Assembly (NCBI RefSeq): GCF_039769985.1
Contig: NZ_JBDNCH010000002.1
Span: forward strand, 806,001 to 870,000
DNA length: 64,000 nt
Direction of reading: 5' to 3'
Source of the DNA: Ponticoccus litoralis
GTDB taxonomy: Bacteria > Pseudomonadota > Alphaproteobacteria > Rhodobacterales > Rhodobacteraceae
Shown here: one piece after another, positions 1-10,010 of the stretch
Position numbering within the stretch: the stretch's first letter is position 1
How the letters are laid out: each line of letters starts with the position of its first letter
Position numbers and translations under genes: made by a program
The notes under the pieces: generated by a model
Database searches by the model: none
What the model saw: the letters and a program-made list of their open reading frames with translations, nothing else
What the model was told of the DNA's origin: nothing

Positions 1-274
1 GAGACTTCGCCGACCGTTTCCGGACGCAGGCAGCAGGCAAGCCGTCAACGACCGTGACCAGCCACATCTCGAAGGACGGACACTACTTCATCCATCCGGA
101 TCCGAAGCAATGCCGCGCGCTGACTGTGCGCGAGGCAGCACGTTTGCAGACGTTCCCGGACAACTACTGGTTCTGCGGCCCACGCACGAAGCAGTATCAT
201 CAGGTCGGCAACGCGGTTCCACCCTACCTTGCACATCAAATCGCAACGGCTACGTCATGCGGTTGCTGTCGTGA
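1..274 (+). CDS. DNA (cytosine-5) methyltransferase, C-terminal fragment
   Basis: The 5' part lies outside the window. The visible residues carry the C-terminal signature of Dcm-type C5 methyltransferases: the motif IX-like RALTVREAARLQTFPD and the motif X QVGNAVPPYLA that closes the SAM pocket. The frame as written runs on through the antisense of the next gene. Restoring GGCC at about 250-255 (GGCTAC is read) gives an end of ...IATAVMRLLS with a stop at 272-274, overlapping the convergent AIPR stop by about 20 bases. The enzyme probably marks host DNA for the adjoining MZA island. Its target sequence cannot be read from this fragment. Confidence 0.85.
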   Translation, partial: RLRRPFPDAGSRQAVNDRDQPHLEGRTLLHPSGSEAMPRADCARGSTFADVPGQLLVLRPTHEAVSSGRQRGSTLPCTSNRNGYVMRLLS

Positions 275-2386
275 AAACGATGCGACGAAGGCCGATCACT
301 CGTGCCGCCGTCGCCTTTTCAGTGATACCGAAGCCGTTGCTCTCCAGCTTGGCGAGCGCCTTGACTGCAACTGCGGTCTGGTTCTCGGTGGGGATACGGT
401 CAGGAATTTTCGCACAGATTCCCAAGACCTGATATTCCATGGGAGTCAAAAGCTTGTGGCTCCGCCCCCAATTTCGCGCTTCGTCCCAGAACTTCGGCCC
501 GAGTTCGAACACCCGAGTTTGATCCTCGACGCTCTTGGTCAATTCGACGTCATCCTTGATCGCGTCATCCTCACTGCGCGCTTCCTCGGGAGCTATCAGC
601 ATTCCTTTGAAGTCTTCCGGGTAATCCAGCTTCGTTTTTCTGAAACGCTCCCAGCAGGCCTGCTTCTTGGCCCATTCGCTCATGTTCCGGATGCCTTCCG
701 GCGGACTGGTGATCAGGCTCTGTGCTTCGGCGGCGGCGACCAGCAGCGCCTCTTCCAAGGCGGGTGGTACGGCCTGCATGCGCCAGACCCGTTGGAGATC
801 GACTTGCTTCTCTACGGCTTCGGCGTCGTACGCGACCTTTGCGATGGCATAGGTGACGATGTTCGCCCGGTAGCCACCTTCATACCATTCCTGTGCCGAG
901 ACCAGCTTTTCCAGCCTGCGGAAGATGATGGCCTTCGCAATCAATTGACGATACCAGACTTCGTCCACCCGGGCACCACTCTTGCCCCAGACTTTCTGGA
1001 TCACCTTGGCGAATTCCGCGAAGTTCTTCTGAGCCCCCTTTGAGACCTCTTCAGGACGCCCGCTCCATGAGTTCTCGAACTTGGCCAGGTCGGTCTTGGT
1101 GAAGAACTGCGACTTCGGGAATTCGGCATCCCATTTGTTTCTCTGAGCGGAGGTCTTCTTGGCGCGTTCGTCTGCGAACTGACCGCGCGCTCGTTCGTAG
1201 AACCATTTGGTCTCCCGGTATCCATCTGCTCCAGCCGGCGCGAGGATCTTCCGAGATAGTTCTTCAATGCGAATGTGAAACGGGTGGTTGGCAAAGAAGT
1301 CCGCGGCGTTAACCTTGTTTTGGCTGTTGGCGAATTCCGAGATCTGCGGGACCACCGTCGGTGCCAGTGTCGGAGGAACGACATTCAGTTTCATCTGGAC
1401 ATAGATGTCTTTAAGACCTTCGCCAGCCAGCTTGCGGGCAGCATGGATTGAGGCTGTAGTCTGACCACCATTTACGATCTGAAGGTTTTCGGCGCGGGTA
1501 ATCACCAGACCGTCTTCGGTCTTCTCGCAGATGACGTTTTCGGCTGTGGCGGAAAGCCCGTTATTATAGGCAAAAAACATCTGGGGATCATCCTTGATGG
1601 TGTCCCTGATGCCTCTGTTCACCTTGCCGCGCGCCTGAAGGAAGCTCCTCACGTTGGCTTCCAGCAGACGGGCACCCCATCGATCGTAAACCTGAGCGAG
1701 CTGCGCACCCGGAATGACCGCGAGATAGCTTTCGAGTGCCGTATCCGCCCCGGACGCCCGGAGAACCGGCACTGCACCACCGAATTCACCGGCGAAATCA
1801 ATCGTCAGATCTTCGCGGGCTCTGCCCTGTTCGAGGTATGCCTGAAGGCGTTTCAGGTCCCACGAACTGTAAGTGACGGGCTTGCCGCCAATTTCACCTG
1901 CGGGTTTGGCGTCCGCCTTCGCCCGGTTGTCCGAATTTGTGACATAGATCAGTTTGATCTTTTCGATGAGCGGCCACCGGGTCTGGATGAGCTCGACCAG
2001 TTGCGCGGCATTGCTGGTTTCTTCCAGGTCATCGAGGAATTGCTCCGTCCGCGAATGTCTCAGGAACTCCACCAACTTCGCAAACTGCGTTTGCAGGTGC
2101 TTACCATCAGTTTTGCGCACCTCCGGCGTGATCTGGAAGTCTGTCAGGATCAGTGCAAGCTCACCGTTGGTGTCACGTGGATCGCCGCTGTATCCGCTGA
2201 CCTGCAACGTGACCCTCCCCGCTTGCCAGCGAAGTGGCAGTAGTCGGCTTCCTCGATCTCGCCGGCTTCGTTGAGGATCTCTCCAACCTTTTCAAAGAAA
2301 GCTTCCTGGACATAGGCGCCCATCGCATCGGCGTTGCCCTGGATATCTGCGATCAGACTCTGATGGAATTCCTCAAGCTCCGACAT
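255..2386 (-). CDS. AIPR family protein (MZA defence component)
   Basis: About 710 codons matching the abortive-infection phage-resistance (AIPR) family. Family-like segments are YSGDPRDT near the N-terminus, FFAYNNGLSATA and NLQIVNGGQTTASI in the middle, and a long helical C-terminus. It starts at MSELEEFHQ, 14 bases inside the 3' end of the PD-(D/E)XK gene, so it is the last gene of the operon. One frameshift at about 2205-2225 (KRG / VTLQVSGY) is repaired by restoring GGCCG where GGAG is read. AIPR proteins occur in phage-defence islands with Z1 and MutL-like ATPases. The biochemical activity is not deducible here. Confidence 0.85.
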
Positions 2387-3356
2387 CCCGTGTCTCCCCC
2401 AATAGCAATGTCTTCAAATCTGTTGTGGTCTCGAAGCCGGTGCAGGCGTCGAGGCGTATCGAATAGGCCAGTTCTTCGGTCCCTGCTGGCAGGGGCGGGA
2501 CAATCCTCGGGAAGCCCTCGACGACCTGAAACAGCCGTGCCGCTCCAAGGTGCCAGCGACGTTCCGGTTCGACGGCGTCTTCCGCATAGGGGCTTTCGGC
2601 GATGCGCTGCTCCCACACGTCCAGCGCTGCAACATCATCTTCGAACAGCTTCGCCGTTCTGTTCACATGATCCTTCAAGTTGTCACCCTCGGCATCCAGT
2701 GCGGTGTCCACATCCTGGACGCGAAGGAACAGCTGGGCTCCGACGATGTCCATCAGTTGGGCCTCGGACGAAATCCGGATCTTCGGATGGGCCGCGCTCC
2801 TCCGCGCCTTGACTTCGACGAACATGCCGGGAAGCTCGAAGTCCTTCGCGCTGTCATCCGGCCCTTTCCAAGCTTCCACCGCCTTGCTCGGACCGATGAC
2901 AGCGACGAGCTCGCGCAGAAATGCAAGTTCGCCGACTAGGCCACGTTGCACTTCCAGCGGCATTCCCTGCTTGCCGCCCCGCAGAAGATGGTGCCAGCGC
3001 ATGGCCCGCCGAACGGCGCGGTCGAGTGCCCCTTGGAGATCGGCGGCCTCTTCACCCGCTGAAACCACGTCCCGACAAAGTGTTTCGAAAAGGTCGATAT
3101 GGGCGAATTCGGACAGCGTGATGCAAAGGTGGTTGGCGCCCTCGACGACCCGGTAGAAAACGCCGACATGCTTGAGCTTCGGCAATGGGCGCACCTCTTC
3201 GACGCCAGCCGAGAGGCGCAGCACCAAACCCGGAGCCCCGTCAGGCATCCTCACCCAAAAGAAGTCGAACCGCCCCTTGCTGTCGACACGCCGCGCCTCG
3301 TTCTCGGCGAGGCTGGCCCACGGTCCCTCAATCGTCCTCATATGCGCCATCGTCAT
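2373..3356 (-). CDS. PD-(D/E)XK motif protein (DUF4420-like), MZA component
   Basis: A 327-residue protein with a recognisable PD-(D/E)XK nuclease-like core: Glu143 in GLVGELAFL, Asp172 in AKDFELPG, and the Glu181-Val-Lys183 triad in MFVEVKAR. This is the DUF4420 type found beside Z1 and AIPR genes. It is the likely DNA-cutting member of the island, by inference. The ATG at 3356 overlaps the 3' end of the Z1 gene. Later in-frame ATGs at 3350 and 3341 are also possible, and AGAGG sits best for 3350. Its 3' end overlaps the AIPR start by 14 bases, which suggests translational coupling. Confidence 0.8.
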   Translation of the reverse strand: MTMAHMRTIEGPWASLAENEARRVDSKGRFDFFWVRMPDGAPGLVLRLSAGVEEVRPLPKLKHVGVFYRVVEGANHLCITLSEFAHIDLFETLCRDVVSAGEEAADLQGALDRAVRRAMRWHHLLRGGKQGMPLEVQRGLVGELAFLRELVAVIGPSKAVEAWKGPDDSAKDFELPGMFVEVKARRSAAHPKIRISSEAQLMDIVGAQLFLRVQDVDTALDAEGDNLKDHVNRTAKLFEDDVAALDVWEQRIAESPYAEDAVEPERRWHLGAARLFQVVEGFPRIVPPLPAGTEELAYSIRLDACTGFETTTDLKTLLLGETRDVGA

Positions 3357-6085
3357 CCTCTTCGGAGCCGTAGATTTCGCGGAACTTCACCATGTTGATG
3401 ATGTATTCCACCCGATCATTCGGTTTGGCGGACGGGGGAAGGCTGATGCTCCAACCGATCACGGGACGCTCGGGCAGCCGGTCGAGCACGCTCTTGTCAC
3501 GCAACTGATCAATGTCCTTTTCCTCAGGCTGGCGCACCTGCACGACATGAAGCACGAACAGTGGCTTGTCGCGGACCTGGCGATAGATCCGGTCTGGGAA
3601 TGACGGTCGCTTTTCCTCGTCCGTTCCATCGAGTTTCTCAGCGGCCAGATATGCTGCTTCAGCTTGCTTGGCCTTTTCCTCATCGACCCCGATACGCTCT
3701 ACGCCACGGGAAGCAATGCGGGCGCGCTTGCCACTCATGGACAGAAGATGATCGCCGAGGTCGGCGTAACCGATACGGCGCATCTGCGGTCCGACGGTCC
3801 AGCCGCCGATATCAAAGTTGTCGGCTTCGCTCTTCACGTCGGTGACAAGAACGTCCCACTCTTTCAGTTCGTCATCTTGCCGATCGCGTATGTAGCCGCG
3901 AACCGGCCCGGGTTGGGTCAGGAAGGCTTGTTCATGGTTGCGCCAGGCGAGCAGAAACTGGTCGATCAATTCGACCGGCACGTCCTTCAGAAGATGCCCA
4001 CCGTTCACCTTGTCAGCTGCCGCCGGTCCAAGTCCTCGTGCGGCCATGCCCTCCAGCAGGCGCACAGCGGCTTCATGGTTCGCTGCAAGTTCCTTTGGCT
4101 TGGCCGTGATCTTTGCGGTCTCAACCCAAGCGTTGGACAGGCCGATCAGGATGTGTTTCTGGCCTGACCCCATTTTGTTGCGGGCAGTCACCAAGAGCGA
4201 TGCTGGGTGGCTGCGCACGGCCAAGCCGAAGTCGGAAGGCGTCGCCTTGGCCTTCTCCATCTTCTTCAACTCGAGATGCAGTTCCTCGCTCGCTTCGGCG
4301 ATGTGAGCATACCAGTCGATCGCATCGGAAGGCATCCAGATGCGGCACAGATCCTCGTAGCCGCCACGATAGCCGAACCATCGGCCCATCTGCATCAGCG
4401 TGTCATACATCATGGTGTTGCGGAGGAACCAGGTGACCGTCAGGCCTTCGAGCGTGAGACCCCGCGACAGCGAGAAGCCGCCAACGGCAATGACTGTCTG
4501 GCCAACGTTGGACTCGCCGGTATAGTCGAGGCCGTTGGCGCGGCTGTTCACCTCGACGACCTTCGCCGCCGCGACCGCTTCAAGCATGGCCGCAAGCACC
4601 TTGGACCAGTCCGGCTCGGCGTCGAAATACTCCCTCTCCCAAGTCTCATGCAGATCCGCAATCATCGCGTCGCGCAAAGCGGCGTCACCACGCGCACCGT
4701 TGACACGCAGCGAGTCCTGAATGCCGCCGACGTATTGGTGCAACCGGTTCCGCAGCAGACCCTGCACATCCGTGAAGCGGCTTGCATTCACAAGCATCGA
4801 GCAGTGTTTCGAAGCTTGGCCGCGCAGATTCCGGATTGTCCGCGCGATCAGAAACGCTCGCACGGCCTCTTTCAGGCTTTCAGGTAATTCATCGACCGTC
4901 TGGTCGATGCGGTGCTTCATCGGCAGAACGTCTTCGTTGTCAGTGATGTAGCGCAGCCAGACAGGGTCGCCATCATCGGGAATTCCGTCGATGAAAATCT
5001 TCTTCGCGCCGAAGTAGTTCGACGGCGCATCCAACCCCACAATGAAGTGCTTCGGGAAAAGATCTTCCTTGAGCGCTTCGTCATACTGGTCCGGGTCGAC
5101 GAAAATGTTGGCGAAGGGCGTTGCCGTGTAACCCACGTAGCAACTGCGGTGGAACATGTTCAGCAGATCGCGGATCTGCCCATTGATCTTGGTGATCTCG
5201 TCCTTCGAATACTTCGTATTGATCGAAGCGTTGTCGGCCTCGTCATCGATCAGCAGCATCGGCTGGTCGATCATCTGATCGTCGCCCCCGGCACTGTTCT
5301 CGCGCAGCCAGTCCAACAGGTTGCGCAGCGTGTTGTGGTTCTTCTTGATGACCAGAACCACCGGCACCTTGTATGAATCGATCTGGCTGGTGTTGGTGGA
5401 CGCCGTGTCCTTTCGGAAGTCGGCGAGTGTATTCGTCAAGCCAACCGGGACATGGCGGTCATCAAACAGTCCGACACCGATGGCGCGGTTCCCCTTCTTG
5501 CCCTGCGTTGCCAGCCGCCCGGTATCACGGTACGATGAAGCCTTCGTCGATCCTTTCCTGGGTTTGGTTGCGCAGATTGTTGTGGATTCCCGCGATCACG
5601 ACGATCAGTCGGTAGCCCGCATCCGCCGCCTTGCAAATCAAGCCGGTGTAGTTCGCCGTCTTGCCGCTCTGGACGTGGCCGACAACCATCCCCCGGCGAT
5701 CCCATTTCTCATCGAGTCCCGGATTGCCCAAGCGACCGAGGATGCGGTCAGTTAGTTCGTCAGTGGTGGTGATGACGTCTTGTGGCAGGCCGTTCTTGTG
5801 CAGCAGCTTTTTGTAACGGTCCCAGTAGAACGGGTCGATGGACGCCTTGGCCTCGTCCAGCCAGGGGCGAAAGCTCTCGTCATCGACCATCGCCCCGAGC
5901 CCCATGGTGATGCCGAAACGCTCCTCAATGTCACGTGCAAGCTGCTCGAGGGCATCCGGCCCGGCATTCACGTTCAACGCCCCGTTCATCGTAGTTATGA
6001 ACGTCCGCAGTTCGGTGCCGCTTTTGCGCTGATGCGCCAGTGATTGCGAAACGACATCATCAAGATGCTTGAGCTCTGCGGTCAC
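3328..6085 (-). CDS. Z1 domain protein, SF2 helicase-like ATPase (MZA component)
   Basis: About 919 codons. The N-terminal part holds a Walker A GHVQSGKT (about residues 136-143), followed by a Walker B/DEAD-like LLIDDEADNAS, a motif III-like GYTATPFAN and a motif VI-like MGRWFGYRGGYEDL, all typical of Z1 proteins. The chosen start is the GTG at 6085, which overlaps the stop of the preceding small ORF (GTGA). A longer reading to 6160 would overlap that ORF and the ATPase gene. One frameshift at about 5510-5516 (IDEGFI / RDTGRLATQ) is repaired if GTACC is read as GGCC. It acts with the GHKL ATPase, PD-(D/E)XK and AIPR proteins in an MZA-type system. Confidence 0.88.
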
Positions 6086-6189
6086 GAGGGTTCTCCCTGT
6101 ATTTCTTCGACAAGCCGTCGAATCGCGTCCTTGTGGTGGATGAACGGCTCGGTCGAGCATAGAGCTCGCACCACGTCATTTCCTGTCAT
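6082..6189 (-). CDS. 35-residue small protein between GHKL ATPase and Z1 genes
   Basis: A short frame starts with ATG at 6189 (MTGNDVVRAL) and ends in IQGEPS. Its start overlaps the end of the GHKL ATPase gene, and its TGA overlaps the GTG start of the Z1 gene (GTGA), so it exactly bridges the two. The predicted peptide has a helix-forming, charged C-terminal half (KDAIRRLVEEIQ). Nothing in the sequence identifies a family. It may be a real subunit, or only a coupling leader that keeps ribosomes on the transcript. Moderate-to-low confidence as a functional gene. Confidence 0.45.
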   Translation of the reverse strand: MTGNDVVRALCSTEPFIHHKDAIRRLVEEIQGEPS

Positions 6190-7573
6190 GTTCGAATGCA
6201 GCAAAGCCCTGATGGCGATCTCGGTACGAGTCGGCGAAATCCGCGAAATCTGCCGCGTCTTGGGTCACATCCTCGGCGCCGCCCAGCATGTCCGCGTGCA
6301 ATGCAGCAATGGGCAAGCCGCTGCCCAGAAGACTGATGCAGGTCCTGAACCCATGCCGAAACTCTTCAGGCAGCGCGGCGGCGAAACCGGTGATCGAGGG
6401 GTGCTCGACATTGGGGCGGTAGACGATGCCACCATCCCTCTGCACGCGGTTCCAGAGCGGCAGATACTCATCGGACACGAGCTTTCGGCCCCGGCGCTGG
6501 TAGGTTCGCTTCGATGTTCCCCGGAGCCGTTCAACGATCCTCCGCAATCGTTCGCGCACAACTGGCGGCATCTGGGCCGATGCCTTGCGAACGTCGATCT
6601 TCCAGTCCGAGTCCATGGTGTTCGGGATGTCGACACGCACCCTTGCCAGTTTCGTTAGTTCTGTCTGCCGTGCGAGGCCCAGCCAACTGCCGGCGATGAT
6701 GAGACGGCGCTCACGATAGATGTAGAAGCCTTGGGACCTTAGATGGCCTTCGGGGCCACCGAGGTCTTCCCAAGCCGTCTTCGACATCTTTTTGTGATGG
6801 GGAAGCGTGAAGCACTGGGTAACCACTTCGCCGTTGAGCAACGGCAAGATATCTTCGGGATCCGTCTGCGTTGCCGGGTGATCCGTCGCAAAGGGGTCTA
6901 TCGGCAAGAGCTTTCGGTCGTTCAGCAGTATCCGCAGAGCGGGTTTGCTGCCCTCCATGTAGCGATGGAAGCAGAGCCGCAAGTGGCGCTCCGCACCCGA
7001 GATAGCCTTGTTGATTTCAGCTGAGCGCTTTGCAACATCATTCCGAAAGTTCGTCGAGAGCCGATCGAGCTTGCGCCAAAGCACAATGGTACCGGCATTC
7101 GGCAGCCTGTCCGCAGCGGGTATATCTGTCAGGTCATCCTCGAGGTCTACGCGCCAGTCATTGCTCTCCGCAACCTTGTCGAGATCCCATGTCGCGGCAG
7201 ATGTATGACCATCCTTCCTGGAGATCACGGTCAACTGGCGGCATTGCGAAAAGCTCGCGCTCTTCAAGCCCAACCCGAACCGTCCGAGATCATGACCTTC
7301 GCGTTCCTGAAGCGGATTTTTCGTCCCAGGCCGCATTGCTTCAATCAACTCGGGTTCGGTCATGCCTGTCCCGTTGTCGACGATTGCGATCCACGGATCA
7401 TCTGTCGCCGTTTCTGCGAGAATTTCGACCTTGGTCGCCTTGGAAGTCACCGAATTGTCGATGACATCTGCCATTGCAGTTTCCAAGGTATAACCGAAAT
7501 CCCTCATACCTTCGATCAGTGATGCCGCGTACGGAGTCGCGTCTGCCTGTCGTTTTTTTGTACGCACAACCAT
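6176..7573 (-). CDS. GHKL (MutL/HSP90-like) ATPase, MZA component
   Basis: A 465-residue protein with the GHKL ATP-binding fold: N box ADVIDNSV (about 36-42), G1 box DNGTGM (66-71) and G2 box GRFGLGLKSAS (97-107). The C-terminal half is unlike housekeeping MutL. It is the first gene of the minus-strand MZA operon, so transcription probably starts in the 7.57-7.70 kb spacer. This gene reads through intact. GHKL ATPases of this kind pair with Z1, PD-(D/E)XK and AIPR genes in the MZA anti-phage systems described from large-scale defence-island surveys. Confidence 0.88.
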   Translation of the reverse strand: MVVRTKKRQADATPYAASLIEGMRDFGYTLETAMADVIDNSVTSKATKVEILAETATDDPWIAIVDNGTGMTEPELIEAMRPGTKNPLQEREGHDLGRFGLGLKSASFSQCRQLTVISRKDGHTSAATWDLDKVAESNDWRVDLEDDLTDIPAADRLPNAGTIVLWRKLDRLSTNFRNDVAKRSAEINKAISGAERHLRLCFHRYMEGSKPALRILLNDRKLLPIDPFATDHPATQTDPEDILPLLNGEVVTQCFTLPHHKKMSKTAWEDLGGPEGHLRSQGFYIYRERRLIIAGSWLGLARQTELTKLARVRVDIPNTMDSDWKIDVRKASAQMPPVVRERLRRIVERLRGTSKRTYQRRGRKLVSDEYLPLWNRVQRDGGIVYRPNVEHPSITGFAAALPEEFRHGFRTCISLLGSGLPIAALHADMLGGAEDVTQDAADFADFADSYRDRHQGFAAFEHDRK

Positions 7574-7841
7574 ACTTCTCTGCGTTTGAGCAACACATTT
7601 TCGCTATGGCCCTCCCTCTCGCGAGCCGTTGCATTTCAATGTGAACACACGGCACACGTAAGTTGAAGATGAAAAAGCATTTCCTTTTGGAGCGTTGCGA
7701 TGGCCGTGAGCCAATTGGAATGTGAGCCTCAGCCAGACTCACACGAACGGCACGAGCTTGACCCTGACACCTGCTACCGCGAGTATTTTGCCACAGGCAT
7801 GCTCTCAGTATGACGGCATCCTCAGTCAGAAAGGGAAGCGC

Positions 7842-8069
7842 ATGATCGGTCCGTTGATCTGCATAGCTGGCATGGCGATCAGCTTCGTAGGGTCCATCCA
7901 TTGCTGGCTCGTCTACCGGGAATGTGTCTGTCTGGCCCATGTCGACCCTGAACGGGTTAAGAGGTTTGTGGAAAGTGCGCCGCTGCATCTCCTCGAGGAG
8001 TTGAAGGCGAAGCGCCCGGTCTGTCAGTGCTGCAATGCGCCACTCAGGCTGCAAGGTGAGCAATCGTGA
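7842..8069 (+). CDS. hypothetical small membrane protein
   Basis: A 75-residue reading starting MIGPLICIAGMAISFVG. It has one hydrophobic N-terminal segment (about residues 2-22), a charged middle, and a closing Cys cluster, CQCCNAPL, that could bind a metal. A longer in-frame start at 7722 exists, but it adds low-complexity sequence. The opposite strand is also open here, so coding is uncertain. No family is recognised. It lies in the spacer between the MZA operon and the transposon ATPase. Confidence 0.25.
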   Translation: MIGPLICIAGMAISFVGSIHCWLVYRECVCLAHVDPERVKRFVESAPLHLLEELKAKRPVCQCCNAPLRLQGEQS

Positions 8070-8275
8070 AGGTTCTGCCTACCTGGCTAGGCGAGGTATC
8101 AATGGCATCGCTGATCAATCATTCATGGGCGGCATGCCGAACGGCCCCTACGGGACCTACAGCCTCGGTCAAGTTTGCGGCAGCGCGGCAATAATAAATG
8201 GTGAGCCACATGGCTCATGCTCTTGGCTAAGTGCGGGAGCCGCCCAGGACACCTGCCGGTCAGCCGGTCTCGTTT

Positions 8276-8304
8276 TTGCGAAAAGCCAAATCCATTTTTC
8301 GCAA
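8276..8304. promoter_or_regulatory. perfect 9-bp inverted repeat (possible operator)
   Basis: TTGCGAAAA and TTTTCGCAA are perfect reverse complements separated by 11 bases, about 300 bases upstream of the ATPase gene. There is no T-run of the kind that marks a terminator. It could be a regulator binding site for the transposition operon. Function is inferred only. Confidence 0.35.
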
Positions 8305-8599
8305 TTATATCATCGACTTAGAATCACTTGCGGTGATTTGAGTGCTATGGCATGGGCTCGCCGAATAATCGTCCACTCCCGATGGAATGGTGCGTCCCTC
8401 CCATGTCTGTCCTCTGCGAGTGCCCGATGATACCTGCGCTACATAGCCTTAGCTGACACTGAATTCTTCCTGGCCGGCCAGCCTCCGGCTCAGAGAGATG
8501 TTCGGCGCACAGCGAACTCAGCCTTCCTTCCAATCCGAGGCTCTGCCCGCATGTCCGCCGTCATGGCGGCTGGCGGAGCTATGACGAAAGCCCCCATCC

Positions 8600-9724
8600 A
8601 TGCCCAAAATCCGCTTCATCCTGAGCAAACAGCCCGATCCGGCACTCGACGAGGCCGCCATCATCAAGCGTCTCAAGGAATTCTACACCGCCTTGCAGGA
8701 CAAGCGGCAGATTTCCGAAGGCATCCCCCAGGAAGAGCGCGCTGCCCACAATGAAATATGGCGTTACCCACAGAATGAGCTCCCGAAAGCGCTCGAGATC
8801 CGGATCAGGCGGTGGGCGCAGAAGATCCATCGGAACCATCTGAAGGAGGTCGAGCCAACGCGCTTGTCGCGAGAAGACCGTGCCATGCTGCAGGGCTGTC
8901 GCGATGGCGCCGAGATATTCGACCTGCGATCGGCCCACCATATCGACGAGATCGCAGCCGCACTTCATGCGGAGTTTCCCTGGGTCTCGGAAGCGACAAA
9001 CCATGTTTGGCGCAGCCTTCATCATAATCGTTCAAGTGGCAGGCCTGGCGCTCGGTTTGCGCCAGTTCTTCTCGATGGCCCGCCGGGCATTGGCAAAAGC
9101 GCATGGGCACGTCGTCTTGCGCAGCTGCTAGAAACGCCGGACATGACCCTCGACGCCACAGGCGAGAATGCCAGTTTTGGACTGATAGGAAGCCAACGCG
9201 GCTGGGCAGATGCCGGCCCCGGTCGGCTCGTGGGTCTGATGCTGATGCGGCAGGTTGCAAATCCGCTCGTCATCATCGACGAAATTGAGAAATCCGGTAC
9301 GCCCGTGTCCGACAGGGGACGGGCTTTCAGCCTTCCAAATGCCCTCCTGCCGCTGCTCGAAGACCTGACGGCAAGCCGGTGGACCTGCCCCTATTTCCAG
9401 AATCAGTTCGACATGTCGTTCATCAACTGGGTCTTTACCTCGAATAGCTTGCGTGGCCTGCCGGAACCGCTTTTGTCACGGATCCGCGTCGTCAGCGTGC
9501 CCTCTCCCACGCAGGGGCAGATCAATGACCTCGTCCTGCGCGAGGCCGCGAAGCGGCAGCTTTCCCCGCTCATCACAGCGGCCATCACGACCGCGCTGGC
9601 TGAGGCGTTCGAGGCGGGCCATCAGATCAACATCCGGATTGTCAAACGGATGCTGGAGCTGGGCTCGGACCAACAGGGCCGGTACGATGCTCCATTAACT
9701 GGAGTGGATCAGATTATCCATTAA
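8600..9724 (+). CDS. AAA+ ATPase of the Tn7-like module
   Basis: A 374-residue ATPase. Residues 1-150 form a helical, charged N-terminal region. Then come Walker A GPPGIGKS (160-167), Walker B LVIIDEIEK (223-231), a sensor-1-like WVFTSNSL (278-284) and an arginine-finger-like LLSRIRVV (291-298). It lies directly upstream of, and in the same direction as, the tnsA-tnsB-tnsC-like genes. A fragment of a close relative (about residues 78-148) is joined to the same end array at 26.6-26.9 kb, which argues that it belongs to the element and is not a neighbour. It is not a TniQ/TnsD protein. A role in target choice or regulation is a guess. Confidence 0.75.
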   Translation: MPKIRFILSKQPDPALDEAAIIKRLKEFYTALQDKRQISEGIPQEERAAHNEIWRYPQNELPKALEIRIRRWAQKIHRNHLKEVEPTRLSREDRAMLQGCRDGAEIFDLRSAHHIDEIAAALHAEFPWVSEATNHVWRSLHHNRSSGRPGARFAPVLLDGPPGIGKSAWARRLAQLLETPDMTLDATGENASFGLIGSQRGWADAGPGRLVGLMLMRQVANPLVIIDEIEKSGTPVSDRGRAFSLPNALLPLLEDLTASRWTCPYFQNQFDMSFINWVFTSNSLRGLPEPLLSRIRVVSVPSPTQGQINDLVLREAAKRQLSPLITAAITTALAEAFEAGHQINIRIVKRMLELGSDQQGRYDAPLTGVDQIIH

Positions 9725-10010
9725 ATATCAGATGGTTAATTGAGTTTTCCACATTCATGAAGGCTTGGCGACCCGTTTTCAATTGGGATTTTCGCCGACT
9801 TCGCGGAAAATGAACGCATGGCCCACCCAAGCACTCCCGGGCGGGGCAGCACGGAATTTCGCCCAGGACGGGCACCAGAAGCAGAGGTACTGCCGCATCA
9901 TCACATCTGTCACGCTACCGACAGCGGTTGAGCGTGGCAAGAGTGGCATGTCCTCTTGAAAAGAAACAAAAATGCACCCGGCGCAACGCTGTTCCGGGAA
10001 CGGAGAAGTC
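9725..10010. other. 286-bp spacer upstream of the tnsA-like gene
   Basis: No gene is supported in this spacer. Short frames exist on both strands, but they lack a recognisable family or convincing start signals. A purine-rich GGAGAAG just before 10011 serves as ribosome binding site for the tnsA-like gene. Confidence 0.4.

Larger units (their letters stand above)
7574..8599. other. 1-kb spacer between the MZA operon and the transposition module
   Basis: This spacer is AT-richer than most of the window and separates divergent transcription units. It must hold the promoter of the minus-strand MZA operon, and probably that of the plus-strand ATPase gene. The only visible structures are one weak small ORF (7842-8069) and an inverted repeat (8276-8304). 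I looked here for a partner of the end repeats at 14.1-14.25 kb (CATAAG-type boxes) and found none that is convincing. Confidence 0.5.

Noticed and set aside
7398..8063. 221-codon minus-strand open frame
   Set aside because: It overlaps the first 170 bases of the GHKL ATPase gene in another frame and has no family feature or ribosome site.
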